Origin: Oerskovia paurometabola
GTDB taxonomy: Bacteria; Actinomycetota; Actinomycetes; Actinomycetales; Cellulomonadaceae
Assembly (NCBI RefSeq): GCF_016907365.1
Contig: NZ_JAFBBV010000001.1
Coordinates: 2,604,001 to 2,668,000 of the forward strand
DNA: 64,000 nucleotides
Direction: 5' to 3'
The notes under the pieces were generated by a model. It was not told where the DNA came from. It worked only from the letters and a program-made list of their open reading frames with translations, and searched no databases. Position 1 is the stretch's first letter, and each line of letters begins with the position of its first letter. The position numbers and the translations under genes were made by a program. Positions 16,697 to 25,808 of this stretch are shown piece after piece.

Positions 16697-16725
16697 CCCA
16701 GCAGAGCCCGGCCACGCAGGGCGGG

Positions 16726-16734
16726 TTGTCCACA
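16726..16734 (+). other. Single DnaA-box-like sequence
   Basis: TTGTCCACA, the form preferred by actinobacterial DnaA, lies between the pseudokinase start and the end of the oxidoreductase gene. One isolated box is weak evidence. Confidence 0.2.
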
Positions 16735-16795
16735 GGCCGACGCCGCGGCGCTCCGCCCGTGCGCGACCGCACCTGCTCCTGCGCTCCGGCGCCCG

Positions 16796-17854
16796 TCAGA
16801 CCTCGAGCCGCCGCCCGGTCCGCGCGCTGTCCCGCGCCACGTCCAGGACGTGCGCGGTCCGCACCGCGTCGGCGGGGTCGACGGGCACCGGACCACCATC
16901 GATCCAGGCGGCCACGGCACGGTAGAAGTCGGCGTGCCCGCCCGGGGCGCGCGGCACGGGCACGCGCTCGCGCCCGCGGGTCACCCACCCCTCGGTCCCG
17001 GCGGGCGCCGCCTCGTCGAAGACCTCGAAGGGCGACGCGTCGTTCTCGAACGTCGTCACGACGTAGGCCCCGGCGTCGCCGAGCACCCTCGTGCGGGGTC
17101 CTGGCGCGCCCACGACCGAGGCCGCCCAGAGCCGGCTGACCACCTCGTGCCCGTCCGACGGCGTGTGGTGGAGCGTCAGGAAGACGTCGTCCTCGGTCGG
17201 GGTCGTCAGGGCGCGCAGCTCGGCATACACCGAACGGACCGGGCCGAAGAGCTGGGTGGCCGAGTCGACGAGGTGCGGGCCGAGGTCGAGCAGGAGCCCG
17301 CCGCCCACCGGGTCGTTCTCCTTCCAGCGCTGCTGCGGCACGGGACGCCACCGCTCCCACCGGCGTTCGAACGTGTGCACGCGCCCCAGGTCGCCCGCCG
17401 CGAGCACCGACCGCAGGGTCAGCTGCTCGGGGTCCCAGCGCCTGTTCTGGAAGACCGTGAAGGGGGTCCCCGTGGCGGCTGCCGTCGCGACGACCTCGGC
17501 GGCCTGCGCCCCGTCGAGCGCGATCGGCTTGTCCAGCACGAACGGGACGCCCGCCCTGGAGACCTGGGCCGCGTGCTCGGCGTGCAGCGCCGACGGGCTC
17601 GCGATCACCACGACGTCGTAGGTCCCGCGCTCACCGAGGAGCCCGGCCAGGTCGTCGTGGAGCCGCACCCCGGGCCAGTCCTCCTCGGCCGCGGCACGAC
17701 GTCCGGGGTCCCGGGCGACGACCGCGGTCACGACGAGCCCGGCCTCCCTGGCGAGCCGGGCGTGGATGCCGCGGCCAGCACCGCCGTACCCGACCAGACC
17801 GACCCGCGTCCGCCGACTACCGGGGACACGGTCCTGCGCAGTGGTTGCACTCAT
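16796..17854 (-). CDS. Gfo/Idh/MocA family oxidoreductase
   Basis: This 352-aa protein has an N-terminal NAD(P)-binding domain (RVGLVGYGGAGRGIHARLA), the DKPIAL motif (VPFVLDKPIALDG) with the conserved Lys, and the family C-terminal domain with GGGLLLDLGPHLVD supplying the substrate-site His. Family members oxidise or reduce sugars, inositols or bile-pigment-like compounds; the substrate is not predictable here. ATG 17854 is preceded by TAGATT and seven bases. It is divergent from the HNH nuclease gene and about 100 bases upstream of the pseudokinase gene on the same strand. Confidence 0.92.
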   Translation of the reverse strand: MSATTAQDRVPGSRRTRVGLVGYGGAGRGIHARLAREAGLVVTAVVARDPGRRAAAEEDWPGVRLHDDLAGLLGERGTYDVVVIASPSALHAEHAAQVSRAGVPFVLDKPIALDGAQAAEVVATAAATGTPFTVFQNRRWDPEQLTLRSVLAAGDLGRVHTFERRWERWRPVPQQRWKENDPVGGGLLLDLGPHLVDSATQLFGPVRSVYAELRALTTPTEDDVFLTLHHTPSDGHEVVSRLWAASVVGAPGPRTRVLGDAGAYVVTTFENDASPFEVFDEAAPAGTEGWVTRGRERVPVPRAPGGHADFYRAVAAWIDGGPVPVDPADAVRTAHVLDVARDSARTGRRLEV

Positions 17855-17861
17855 GGCGCCC

Positions 17862-17867
17862 AATCTA
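17862..17867 (-). promoter_or_regulatory. -10 hexamer TAGATT of Gfo/Idh/MocA gene
   Basis: TAGATT on the minus strand ends 7 nt before the ATG at 17854. Confidence 0.5.
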
Positions 17868-17965
17868 GCCGCCGTCCCGGAGCACTCCCGAAGACTGGCA
17901 GAATGTACCGAATTCTCCTGGAACTGTCGTTCTCGGCACCTGTCCGAGTTCGGGAAGGTCGTCCG

Positions 17966-18694
17966 TTGAGCACCCAGAGCAAGAGCTCGAAGAGCACGAG
18001 GAGCGCGCGCATGCGCCGCGTGCTCCGCATCACCCTCATCGCCCTCGCGTTGGGGATCGTCATCGCCAACGCGGTGGACCAGCCGACGATCGAGGCGAAC
18101 GAGGCCCCCACGACCGGCACGGCCCGCGCCGCCCTCGAGACGCTCGAGGTCAAGGGGATCGCGGCCGCGACCGGCTACGAACGGGAGAACTTCGGCTCCG
18201 CCTGGGCCGACGTGGACGCCAACGGGTGCGACACCCGCAACGACATCCTCGCCCGCGACCTCACCGACCTCACGTACTCGACGCGCGACAAGGGGTGCGA
18301 GGTTCGCACGGGTACCTTCGACGACCCCTACACGGGCGCGACGATCAGCTTCGTCCGGGGCAACAAGACGAGCTCGGCCGTCCAGATCGACCACGTCATC
18401 CCGCTCATGGACGCGTGGCGCAAGGGCGCCCAGTCGTGGGACGACGAGACCCGCCTGCGCTTCGCGAACGACCCCCTCAACCTGCTCGCCTCCGACGGCT
18501 CGGCCAACCAGTCCAAGGGCGCGCGCGACGCGTCGGCCTGGCTCCCGCCCAACCACGCGTTCCGGTGCACGTACATCGCGCGTCAGATCGCGGTGAAGGC
18601 CTCGTACGAGCTGTGGGTCACCCCGTCGGAGCACGACGCGATGGCCGCCGTGCTCGACGGCTGCCCGTCCGAGCCGCTGCCCACGGGCTCCTGA
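17966..18694 (+). CDS. Secreted or membrane-anchored HNH endonuclease family protein (DUF1524-like)
   Basis: The protein has an N-terminal basic region and one hydrophobic segment (VLRITLIALALGIVIANAV), then a nuclease domain with VQIDHVIPLMDAW, FANDPLNLLASDGSANQSKG and ASAWLPPN, the DHV-IP, NL and N-K elements of the GmrSD/DUF1524 HNH class. The conserved His and Asn residues expected for metal-dependent cleavage are present, so it is probably an active extracytoplasmic nuclease. I chose TTG 17966 (242 aa) because GGGAAGG lies seven bases upstream; ATG 17903 and ATG 18011 are alternatives. It is divergent from the oxidoreductase gene and convergent with the MMPL gene. Confidence 0.82.
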   Translation: MSTQSKSSKSTRSARMRRVLRITLIALALGIVIANAVDQPTIEANEAPTTGTARAALETLEVKGIAAATGYERENFGSAWADVDANGCDTRNDILARDLTDLTYSTRDKGCEVRTGTFDDPYTGATISFVRGNKTSSAVQIDHVIPLMDAWRKGAQSWDDETRLRFANDPLNLLASDGSANQSKGARDASAWLPPNHAFRCTYIARQIAVKASYELWVTPSEHDAMAAVLDGCPSEPLPTGS

Positions 18695-18732
18695 CGGACC
18701 TCACCGACCGACGGTCCGGGACCGGAGCGGGT

Positions 18733-18770
18733 CCCGGGCGAGCCGCCTGACGCGAGGCGTCCCGCCCGGG
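18733..18770. terminator. Bidirectional terminator between HNH and MMPL genes
   Basis: Arms CCCGGGCG and CGCCCGGG enclose a loop that itself contains a CCT/AGG stem; it lies between convergent stop codons. Confidence 0.55.
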
Positions 18771-18781
18771 CCCGCGGCTCC

Positions 18782-21082
18782 TCAGGGTGCGCTGCGCCGG
18801 AGCGCACCCGGCCACCAGACGACCCGTCCGACGTCGTGCACCAGTGCCGGGACGAGCAGGCTGCGGACGATCAGGGTGTCGACGAGCACACCGAACGCGA
18901 CGATGAACGCGAGCTGAGCGAGGAACAGCAGCGGGATCACCCCGAGCGCGGCGAACGTCGCGGCGAGCACCACGCCCGCCGACGTGATGACCGACCCCGT
19001 GACGGCGAGCGCGCGCAGCGTGCCGCGGCGGGTGCCGATGATCCCCGACTCCTCGCGCACGCGGGTCATGAGGAAGATCGAGTAGTCGACGCCGAGCGCC
19101 ACGAGGAAGCAGAACGCGTAGAGCGGGACGGTCGGGTCGGCACCGGGGAAGTCGAGCACGTGGTTGAACACGATCGCCGACACCCCGAGGGCTGCGCCGA
19201 ACGAGAGCACGTTGGCCGCCATGAGCAGGACCGGCGCCAGGATCGAGCGCAGCAGCAGCATGAGGATCAGCAGGATCACGACCAGCACGACGGGCACGAT
19301 GACGCGCAGGTCGTGGTCGCCCGCGATCTGGGTGTCGAGGCGCTCGGCGCTGGCACCGCCCACGAGCGAGTCGGGCGAGACCTCGTGCACGGCGTCGCGG
19401 AGCGCGGCGACGGTCTGGGTCGCGGCGTTGGTGTCGCTCGGGTCCTCGGTCACGACGTCGACGCGCACGTCGCCGTCGACCACGAGCGGCGGCCCCTGAG
19501 CGGGGGCCCCGGGGGCACCGCCCGTTCCGCCCTCGGTCACGGCGGCGGCGGACGCGACCCCGTCGGTCGCGGTCGCGGCCTGGAGCACGGCGTCGAGATC
19601 GGCCTCGGGGGCGATCACGATCGCGGGCTGGACGCCCACGCCCCCGAAGTGCTCCTCGAGGACCTGCTCGCCGTCGACCGAGTCGACCTGGGTGAGGAAG
19701 ACGTCGGAGTCGCTCGTGCCCTCGGCCTGGAAGGTCGGGACGAAGGCAGCGCACCCCGCGAGGACGAGGGCCGTGACGATCCACACGGCCCGGTCGCGAC
19801 GCCCCACGAAGCTCGCCACGCGGGACCAGACGCCGTGTCCCGCGACGTGCACCTCGACGTCGTGGCTCGCGGCGAGCGCGAGGTCGCGCGGCCCCGCGGC
19901 GGCGGTCCCGGACGCTGCCGGGGCCGCCGGGGAGGCCACCGAGGTCTCGGCCTCGTCGGCCGCGGCGGGGTCGTACGCGGGCTTGCGCGGCCAGAAGATG
20001 CCGCGTGAGCGCTTGCCCCCGACCACGAGCAGCGCGGGCAGGAACGTGAGTGCACCGAGGAACGCGGCCGCGATGCCGATGGCCCCGACGGGGCCGAGGC
20101 TCCGGTTGGAGCCCAGGTCGGACAGCAGCAGGCACAGCAGGCCCGCGATCACGGTCCCGGCGGAGGCCGAGATCGGCTCGATCGAGGCGCGCAGGGCGCG
20201 TCGCACGGCCGTGTACGGGCTCTCCACGACGCGCAGCTCCTCGCGGTAGCGCGCCACGACGAGCAGCGAGTAGTCGACCGCGGCGCCCACGACGAGGATC
20301 GACAGGATGCCCTGCGCCTGGCCGTTGAGGGTCAGCGTGCCGGCGTCGGCCAGGAGGTAGACGACGAGTCCCGCGAGGCACAGCGCGAACACCGCGGTGA
20401 GGATCACCATGAACGGCAGGATCGGCGAGCGGTAGACGATCGCGAGGATGATCAGCACGGCGCCGAGCGCGACGAGCAGCAGGACCGTGTCGATCCCGCC
20501 GAACGCGTTGACGAGGTCCGCGACGAAGCCCGCAGGTCCGGTGACCCAGGCCTGGAGGCCCGAGTCGGCCAGGACGGTCTCGAGCTCCGCGCGGATCTCG
20601 GCGACCACGGCGTTGTTGACGCGCTCGTCGTCGGCCATGAGGTCCGAGGACTGCGACGCGTCGAGCGACGCCACGATCATCGCGGCCTCGCCGTCCTGCG
20701 AGGGCACGACGACGGGGGGTGCGGTGAGCGCGTCCCCGACGGTCTGGGGGTCGTCGGGTCCGGCGCCGGGCAGCGGGAGCCCGGGCAGGTCGGCGGCGAC
20801 GGTCTGGAGCGTCTCGAGCTGCTGGGGCGTGACGGCCCCGCCGTCGGTCGGGACGGCGACGACGAGGGCGGGCAGCGACTCGTCGGAGACGAACGCCTGG
20901 GCCTTCTCGGCCGCGCGGGTGGACTCGGCGCTCGACGGCAGGAACGCCGCGGAGTCGTTGGTCTGGACGGTGCTGAGCTTGCCCTGCGCCTGGCCTCCGA
21001 TCGCCCCGATGGCGAGCCAGACTCCCAACACTGCGACAATGACCAGGCCTCGGAGCACACCACTCCAGCGATTACTCAGCAT
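18782..21082 (-). CDS. MMPL/RND family transporter
   Basis: This 766-aa membrane protein has a signal-anchor-like first TM helix (GVLRGLVIVAVLGVWLAIGA), two large extracytoplasmic loops rich in Asp and Thr, and two blocks of five to six TM helices. Each block carries the MMPL signature: DYSLLVVARYREEL in the first half and DYSIFLMTRVREESG in the second, about 380 residues apart. Such proteins export lipids, drugs or surface polymers using the proton gradient. ATG 21082 lies within a perfect 18-base palindrome shared with the divergent MarR gene, indicating control by that regulator. The frame is open far upstream but only because of high GC. Confidence 0.93.
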   Translation of the reverse strand: MLSNRWSGVLRGLVIVAVLGVWLAIGAIGGQAQGKLSTVQTNDSAAFLPSSAESTRAAEKAQAFVSDESLPALVVAVPTDGGAVTPQQLETLQTVAADLPGLPLPGAGPDDPQTVGDALTAPPVVVPSQDGEAAMIVASLDASQSSDLMADDERVNNAVVAEIRAELETVLADSGLQAWVTGPAGFVADLVNAFGGIDTVLLLVALGAVLIILAIVYRSPILPFMVILTAVFALCLAGLVVYLLADAGTLTLNGQAQGILSILVVGAAVDYSLLVVARYREELRVVESPYTAVRRALRASIEPISASAGTVIAGLLCLLLSDLGSNRSLGPVGAIGIAAAFLGALTFLPALLVVGGKRSRGIFWPRKPAYDPAAADEAETSVASPAAPAASGTAAAGPRDLALAASHDVEVHVAGHGVWSRVASFVGRRDRAVWIVTALVLAGCAAFVPTFQAEGTSDSDVFLTQVDSVDGEQVLEEHFGGVGVQPAIVIAPEADLDAVLQAATATDGVASAAAVTEGGTGGAPGAPAQGPPLVVDGDVRVDVVTEDPSDTNAATQTVAALRDAVHEVSPDSLVGGASAERLDTQIAGDHDLRVIVPVVLVVILLILMLLLRSILAPVLLMAANVLSFGAALGVSAIVFNHVLDFPGADPTVPLYAFCFLVALGVDYSIFLMTRVREESGIIGTRRGTLRALAVTGSVITSAGVVLAATFAALGVIPLLFLAQLAFIVAFGVLVDTLIVRSLLVPALVHDVGRVVWWPGALRRSAP

Positions 21083-21090
21083 GCTGAGTA
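21073..21090. promoter_or_regulatory. Perfect 18-bp palindromic operator between MMPL and MarR genes
   Basis: TACTCAGCATGCTGAGTA is a perfect palindrome. It covers the MMPL start codon and touches the TACTAT -10-like hexamer at 21089-21094 for marR. Position and symmetry fit a MarR dimer site repressing both genes. Confidence 0.75.
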
Positions 21091-21118
21091 CTATTGACGA
21101 CGGAGGTCTCAGAAGCAA

Positions 21119-21571
21119 GTGGACGCAAACCCGGTGAGCAGGGAACCGAAGGACTGGCCGACGGGCCGGCTCCTGTCGGCGGTGACCCGCCGGATCGAGC
21201 GTGAGTGGAACCACCACCTCGACGGCTGGGACCTCAACCACGCCTCGATGCCCGTCCTGCTGCACCTGCTCGCGGGCCCCCGCACCCAGCGCCAGCTCGC
21301 CGCCGAGTCGCACATCACCGAGCAGACCATGAGCCGCATCCTGGCCCGCCTCGAACGCTCGGGGTACGTCACCCGCGAGGACGACGTCAACGACCGCCGC
21401 CGCCGCGCCGTCGCGATCACCCCGAACGGCCGAACCGCCGCGTTCGCCGCCGCGAGCCCGCGCCCCGCCGAGGAGCTGAGCACCCGGGGCCTGACCGACG
21501 AGCAGATCGCGACCCTGCGTGAGATCCTCATCACCATGGTCGAGGCCCACCCTCGACCGGGCGAGGGCTAG
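21119..21571 (+). CDS. MarR family transcriptional regulator
   Basis: This 150-aa winged-helix regulator shows the MarR layout: an N-terminal dimerisation helix (GRLLSAVTRRIEREWNHH), the recognition region RTQRQLAAESHITEQTMSRI, and the wing VTREDDVNDRRRRAVAIT with the conserved D-x-R. It is divergent from the MMPL pump and very likely represses it until a ligand binds. GTG 21119 has GGAGG 12 bases upstream; GTG 21134 is an alternative. Its stop codon overlaps the lipB -10 element. Confidence 0.92.
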   Translation: MDANPVSREPKDWPTGRLLSAVTRRIEREWNHHLDGWDLNHASMPVLLHLLAGPRTQRQLAAESHITEQTMSRILARLERSGYVTREDDVNDRRRRAVAITPNGRTAAFAAASPRPAEELSTRGLTDEQIATLREILITMVEAHPRPGEG

Positions 21572-21574
21572 CCT
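21569..21574 (+). promoter_or_regulatory. -10 hexamer TAGCCT of lipB, overlapping marR stop
   Basis: TAGCCT begins with the TAG stop of marR and ends 6 nt before the lipB ATG at 21581. Confidence 0.55.
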
Positions 21575-21580
21575 GACCGC

Positions 21581-22264
21581 ATGCACCTGCGCACCGAGGG
21601 CCCCGGTCTCACCGACTACCAGGACGCCTGGGACCTCCAGCGCCAGGTCCACCAGGAGGTCGTGGACGGGACCGCGCCGGACACCGTGATCCTCGTGGAG
21701 CACCCGAGCGTCTACACCGCAGGCAGACGCACCAACCTCGCCGACCGTCCCGACGACGGCACGCCCGTCGTCGACGTCGACCGCGGCGGGAAGATCACCT
21801 GGCACGGGCCGGGGCAGCTCGTGGCCTACCCGATCGTCCGGCTCGCCGAGCCCGTCGACGTCGTCGCCTACGTGCGCGCGCTCGAGTCCGCGGTCATGGA
21901 CGTGTGCACCGCGCTGGGCCTGACGACCCACCGCGTCGAAGGGCGCAGCGGGGTGTGGCTGGCCGCGACCGGGGCCCGGCGCGAGCGCAAGGTCTGCGCG
22001 ATCGGGGTGCGCGTCGCGCGCGGCGTGACCATGCACGGCCTCGCGCTCAACTGCTCCCCCGACCTCGGGGAGTTCTCGCGGATAGTGCCGTGCGGCATCT
22101 CCGACGCCGACGTCACGTCCCTGACGCTCGAGACCGGCCGACGGGTCACGATCGACGAGGCCACGCCGCTCCTGGTCGCTGCGCTGCACGAGCACCTGGG
22201 GCCGCTCCTCGCGGCCGCCGGCACGACCGCCGCGACCGTCCCCGCTGCGGGCTCGGCCGGCTAG
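21581..22264 (+). CDS. lipB: Octanoyltransferase (lipoate synthesis)
   Basis: This 227-aa enzyme transfers octanoate from acyl carrier protein to lipoyl domains such as those of SucB. Family motifs are [29 protein letters not shown], and the catalytic pair Lys137 ([10 protein letters not shown]) and Cys171 (RIVPCGI). Length is normal. The ATG is directly after a -10 hexamer, so translation is leaderless. lipA lies 1.6 kb downstream, interrupted by an MFS gene. Confidence 0.96.
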   Translation: MHLRTEGPGLTDYQDAWDLQRQVHQEVVDGTAPDTVILVEHPSVYTAGRRTNLADRPDDGTPVVDVDRGGKITWHGPGQLVAYPIVRLAEPVDVVAYVRALESAVMDVCTALGLTTHRVEGRSGVWLAATGARRERKVCAIGVRVARGVTMHGLALNCSPDLGEFSRIVPCGISDADVTSLTLETGRRVTIDEATPLLVAALHEHLGPLLAAAGTTAATVPAAGSAG

Positions 22265-22311
22265 CGCACACCGGGCGCGCCGCCCTCTCCCCTTCCGGGA
22301 CCTTCACCGCT

Positions 22312-22397
22312 AGAATGGGCCTCACCTCAAGGGAATCATTGCGCAACCGGAGTACGGGTGGGTCGGTGCGCGGAACGGTTGACCCTGAAGGACCCTC
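22312..22397 (+). promoter_or_regulatory. Promoter and structured leader of MFS gene
   Basis: TAGAAT at 22312-22317 is a clear -10 element. The roughly 75-nt leader to the ATG at 22398 contains CAACCG (22344-22349) complementary to CGGTTG (22376-22381) and a competing GGGTC/GACCC pairing. GAAGGA precedes the ATG. I cannot match the leader to a known riboswitch. Confidence 0.4.
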
Positions 22398-23756
22398 ATG
22401 ACCCGCACTCCCAGCCCCCTCGCGCCCGCGCGCCCCGACGTCACCGGCGGCGCGCCCGGCGCCCCCGCACAGGCTCCCGAGCCCGCGGAGCCCCGTCGCG
22501 GCACGCTCGCCACGTACGGCGAGCTCCCCCGCCTGGCCGGCAAGGCGTTCCTGCCCATCGCGTTCCTCGCACGCCTGCCGTTCTCGATGATCACGATCGG
22601 CACCCTCCTCCTGGTCACGACGACCACGGGCTCGCTCGCTCTCGGCGGGCTCGCGAGCGCAGCCGCCGCCGTCGGCACGGCGCTCGGCGGCCCGACGCAG
22701 GGATCCCTCGCGGACCGGATCGGCCAGCGCAAGGTGCTCCTCGTCGTCGTGCCGCTGAACGTCCTGGCCGTCGTCGGGCTCGTCCAGGCCGCGAGCACCG
22801 GCGCTGCCTCGGGCGTGATCCTCGGCGCCGCGGCGCTCGTGGGCGCGTTCGCCCCGCAGGTGGGGCCGCTCGCGCGCGTGCGCTGGATCGCCATGACCCA
22901 GCACCGCCCTCGCACGCTGCTCGCCGCGATGGGCTACGAGAGCACGGCCGACGAGATCGGCTTCGTGCTCGGTCCGGCCCTCGTCGGCATCCTCGCGAGC
23001 GTGTGGTCCCCGCAGGCCGCGATGCTGTTCGCCGCCGCGGTGTGCGCGGTCTTCGGGCTGGCGTTCGCGCTGCACCCGACCGCGACCCCCGGCGCCCCCA
23101 AGCCGTCCGCCGCCGCCCAGGCCGCGGCGGGCGCCGACGCCCACGGCTCGTTCGTCGGCCTCCTGCGCCGCGTCCTGGTGCCCGTCCTCGGGATGCTCGC
23201 GATGGGCATGCTCTTCGGCAGCACCCAGACGGCCGTCACGTCGTTCATGCGCGACGCGGGCGCCGAGGAGCAGGCCGGCCTGGTCTACGCGGTCCTCGGC
23301 TTCGGTTCGGCCATCACGGCGCTCGCCGTGGTCGCGCTGCCCGCGAGCTTCGGCGCACGCTCGCGCTGGGTCTCGTTCGCCTCGGGCCTCACCGTCACGG
23401 CCGTCCTCGCGTTCCTCGCGGGGGGCAGCGGGTCGCTCGGCGCGCTGATCGGCGCGCTCGCGCTGCTGGGCCTGTTCGTCGGCCCGGTCATGGTCACGAT
23501 CTTCACGGTCGGCGGCGACCTCAGCCCGAGCAGCCGCAGCGGCGCCGCCATGACGATGCTCGCGAGCGCGAACGTCGTGGGCGTGGCGCTCGGCGCGAGC
23601 GTCGGCGGCCAGGTCGCCGAGGGCGTGGGGACGGCGGCCGCGTTCGCGCTGCCGGCCGTCGCCGCGGTCCTGCTCGTCGTCACCGGGCTGTCGCTCAGGT
23701 CACGTCCGGCCCACGTGGACACCACCGCCCTCCCGCAGGCTCCTGGCGTACTCTGA
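22398..23756 (+). CDS. MFS transporter
   Basis: This 452-aa protein has a cytoplasmic Ala/Pro-rich N-terminus of about 45 residues and twelve hydrophobic segments in two halves. [20 protein letters not shown] is the loop 2-3 signature of the major facilitator superfamily, and [10 protein letters not shown] lies in the following region. The substrate is unknown; related actinobacterial proteins are annotated only as MFS permeases. It sits between lipB and lipA, which is unusual for a lipoate cluster, and has its own promoter and leader. ATG 22398 has a suitable ribosome binding site. Confidence 0.9.
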   Translation: MTRTPSPLAPARPDVTGGAPGAPAQAPEPAEPRRGTLATYGELPRLAGKAFLPIAFLARLPFSMITIGTLLLVTTTTGSLALGGLASAAAAVGTALGGPTQGSLADRIGQRKVLLVVVPLNVLAVVGLVQAASTGAASGVILGAAALVGAFAPQVGPLARVRWIAMTQHRPRTLLAAMGYESTADEIGFVLGPALVGILASVWSPQAAMLFAAAVCAVFGLAFALHPTATPGAPKPSAAAQAAAGADAHGSFVGLLRRVLVPVLGMLAMGMLFGSTQTAVTSFMRDAGAEEQAGLVYAVLGFGSAITALAVVALPASFGARSRWVSFASGLTVTAVLAFLAGGSGSLGALIGALALLGLFVGPVMVTIFTVGGDLSPSSRSGAAMTMLASANVVGVALGASVGGQVAEGVGTAAAFALPAVAAVLLVVTGLSLRSRPAHVDTTALPQAPGVL

Positions 23757-23820
23757 CTTTCACCCGATACCGGGCACGACTCCAGGGGGCCACCGCCCAC
23801 CACGGACTGGGAGACACCGC

Positions 23821-24822
23821 GTGACGATCGCACCTGAAGGGCGGCGCATGCTGCGGGTCGAGGCCCGCAACTCTGCGACACCCATCGAGAAGAAGCCCGA
23901 GTGGATCAAGACCCGGGCGACCATGGGACCCGAGTACACCGAGCTCAAGGGTCTCGTGCGCAAGGAAGGCCTGCACACGGTCTGCGAGGAGGCGGGCTGT
24001 CCCAACATCTTCGAGTGCTGGGAGGACCGTGAGGCCACGTTCCTCATCGGCGGCGACCAGTGCACGCGCCGTTGCGACTTCTGCCAGATCGACACGGGCA
24101 AGCCCGCCGACTTCGACGCGGACGAGCCACGCCGGGTCGCCGAGTCGGTCCAGGCCATGGGCCTGCGCTACTCGACCATCACGGGCGTCGCGCGCGACGA
24201 CCTGGCCGACGGCGGCGCGTGGCTCTACGCCGAGACCGTGCGTCAGATCCACGCGCTCAACCCGGGCACGGGCGTCGAGCTGCTCATCCCGGACTTCAAC
24301 GCCATCCCCGAGCTGCTCGACGCGGTCAACGAGTCACGCCCCGAGGTCCTCGCGCACAACGTCGAGACGGTGCCGCGCATCTTCAAGCAGATCCGCCCGG
24401 GCTTCCGCTACGACCGCTCGCTGTCCGTCATCACGCGGGCTCGCGAGGCCGGCCTGGTGACCAAGTCGAACATCATCCTCGGCATGGGCGAGACGATCGA
24501 CGAGGCGAAGGAGGCCCTGCAGGACCTCCACGACGCAGGCTGCGACCTCATCACCATCACTCAGTACCTGCGCCCGTCGCTGCGCCACCACCCGGTCTCG
24601 CGGTGGGTCAAGCCCGAGGAGTTCGTCGAGCTCTCGGACGAGGCCGAGCGCATCGGGTTCCTCGGCGTCATGTCCGGCCCGCTGGTCCGTTCCTCGTACC
24701 GCGCGGGCCGCCTGTGGGGCCAGGCCATGAAGCGTCGCGGCATGGAGATCCCGGCCGCGCTCGCGCACCTGACCGAGCCCACGACGGCCCGCCAGGAGGC
24801 CGCGAGCCTGCTGGCCCGCTGA
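23821..24822 (+). CDS. lipA: Lipoyl synthase (radical SAM)
   Basis: This 333-aa enzyme inserts two sulfurs into protein-bound octanoyl groups made by LipB. The auxiliary [4Fe-4S] cluster ligands are Cys55, Cys60 and Cys66 ([12 protein letters not shown]) and the radical SAM cluster ligands are Cys81, Cys85 and Cys88 (CTRRCDFC). The C-terminal [14 protein letters not shown] carries the conserved R-S-S-Y motif whose Ser binds the auxiliary cluster. The GTG start at 23821 is preceded by GGGAG. It acts with lipB on SucB and related E2 and GcvH proteins. Confidence 0.97.
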   Translation: MTIAPEGRRMLRVEARNSATPIEKKPEWIKTRATMGPEYTELKGLVRKEGLHTVCEEAGCPNIFECWEDREATFLIGGDQCTRRCDFCQIDTGKPADFDADEPRRVAESVQAMGLRYSTITGVARDDLADGGAWLYAETVRQIHALNPGTGVELLIPDFNAIPELLDAVNESRPEVLAHNVETVPRIFKQIRPGFRYDRSLSVITRAREAGLVTKSNIILGMGETIDEAKEALQDLHDAGCDLITITQYLRPSLRHHPVSRWVKPEEFVELSDEAERIGFLGVMSGPLVRSSYRAGRLWGQAMKRRGMEIPAALAHLTEPTTARQEAASLLAR

Positions 24823-24951
24823 CCTCCCGGGGTCCTGACCGGCCCGAGCCGGGCCTCGCTCCCGTTCCCCCGCCGACGTGCGAGAGAATCGAGGGCGGGG
24901 CCCGGCTCGCCGCCGTCCCCGCCCCTTCACCGGAGCACTCTCCGCCACCAC

Positions 24952-24957
24952 TAGACT
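24952..24957 (+). promoter_or_regulatory. -10 hexamer TAGACT for DUF4191 gene
   Basis: TAGACT ends 8 nt before the ATG at 24966, consistent with a leaderless or nearly leaderless transcript. Confidence 0.5.
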
Positions 24958-24965
24958 GAGGCACC

Positions 24966-25697
24966 ATGGCCCGCAACAAGAGCACCGACCCCTCGACCGG
25001 GGTCGACGGCACCAAGCCGAAGAAGCAGAAGAAGCAGCGCTGGTATCACCAGGTCTGGGACGCGTACAAGATGACGCGCGCCGAGGACCCGGCGGTCACG
25101 TGGATCATGCTCGCCGTGTTCGTCGGCATCCTCGCCGTCGCGATCGGGATCGGTCTGGCCTGGGGGCCGTGGGTCTACACCCTCATCGTGGGTCTGCCCT
25201 TCGCGTTCCTCGGCTCGCTGTTCGTCCTGACGCGCCGCGCGGAGACCGCGGCCTACAGCCGCATCGAGGGCCAGCCCGGGGCCGCCCGCGCCGCGCTCGG
25301 CACGATCCGCCGCGGCTGGACGTTCGACGACGAGCCCGTCGCCCTGACCCCGCAGCAGGACCTCGTGTTCCGTGGCGTCGGGCGTGCCGGGGTCGTGCTC
25401 GTGGGCGAGGGCCCGACGCACCGCGTCACCAAGCTGCTCGACGGCGAGAAGCGCCGCATCACGCGCGTCCTGCCGAACGTCCCCGTCACCACGATCCAGT
25501 GCGGCAACGGCGAGGGCCAGGTCCCGCTCAAGAAGGTCGCGCGCACGGTGCAGAAGCTGCGCCCGACGCTCACCAAGCCGGAGACCGCCGAGGTCCTCAA
25601 GCGCCTCAAGGCGCTCGGCGGCGCCAAGCTGCCGATCCCCAAGGGCATCGACCCCACCCGTGCGCGTCCCGACCGCAAGGGCATGCGCGGGCGCTGA
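24966..25697 (+). CDS. DUF4191 domain-containing membrane protein
   Basis: This 243-aa protein matches DUF4191, an actinobacterial family normally found directly after lipA. The N-terminus is Lys-rich (KPKKQKKQRWYHQVWDAYKM), followed by two TM segments (WIMLAVFVGILAVAIGIGLA and WVYTLIVGLPFAFLGSLFVL) and a cytoplasmic domain with RRAETAAYSRIEGQPGAA and VARTVQKLRPTLTKPETAEV. The function is not known. The conserved neighbourhood is the main clue and suggests a membrane role linked to lipoylated enzymes. A terminator follows. Confidence 0.88.
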   Translation: MARNKSTDPSTGVDGTKPKKQKKQRWYHQVWDAYKMTRAEDPAVTWIMLAVFVGILAVAIGIGLAWGPWVYTLIVGLPFAFLGSLFVLTRRAETAAYSRIEGQPGAARAALGTIRRGWTFDDEPVALTPQQDLVFRGVGRAGVVLVGEGPTHRVTKLLDGEKRRITRVLPNVPVTTIQCGNGEGQVPLKKVARTVQKLRPTLTKPETAEVLKRLKALGGAKLPIPKGIDPTRARPDRKGMRGR

Positions 25698-25716
25698 CCC
25701 CGCACCGTCTGGCACC

Positions 25717-25752
25717 CGGCCCGTCGCTCACCTCCCGGTGACCGGCGGGCCG
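25717..25752 (+). terminator. Terminator after DUF4191 gene
   Basis: Outer arms CGGCCCG and CGGGCCG enclose an inner CACC/GGTG stem and TCCC loop. Confidence 0.6.
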
Positions 25753-25808
25753 TCGTGCATCCCCGTCCCGCGCCGACGACGCCGACGCTGACGACGCAAG
25801 GAGGCCCC

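Noticed and set aside
16726..16734. DnaA-box-like TTGTCCACA as part of a replication origin
   Set aside because: Only one box is present and no dnaA or dnaN genes are in the window, so it is listed only as a weak site.
17966..18694. HNH nuclease as a sign of a prophage or restriction system
   Set aside because: It has a membrane or export segment and no phage or modification genes near it.
22322..22397. Guanidine-II (mini-ykkC) riboswitch because of two ACGG motifs
   Set aside because: The ACGG sequences are not in hairpin loops with proper stems and the gene is not a typical guanidine transporter.
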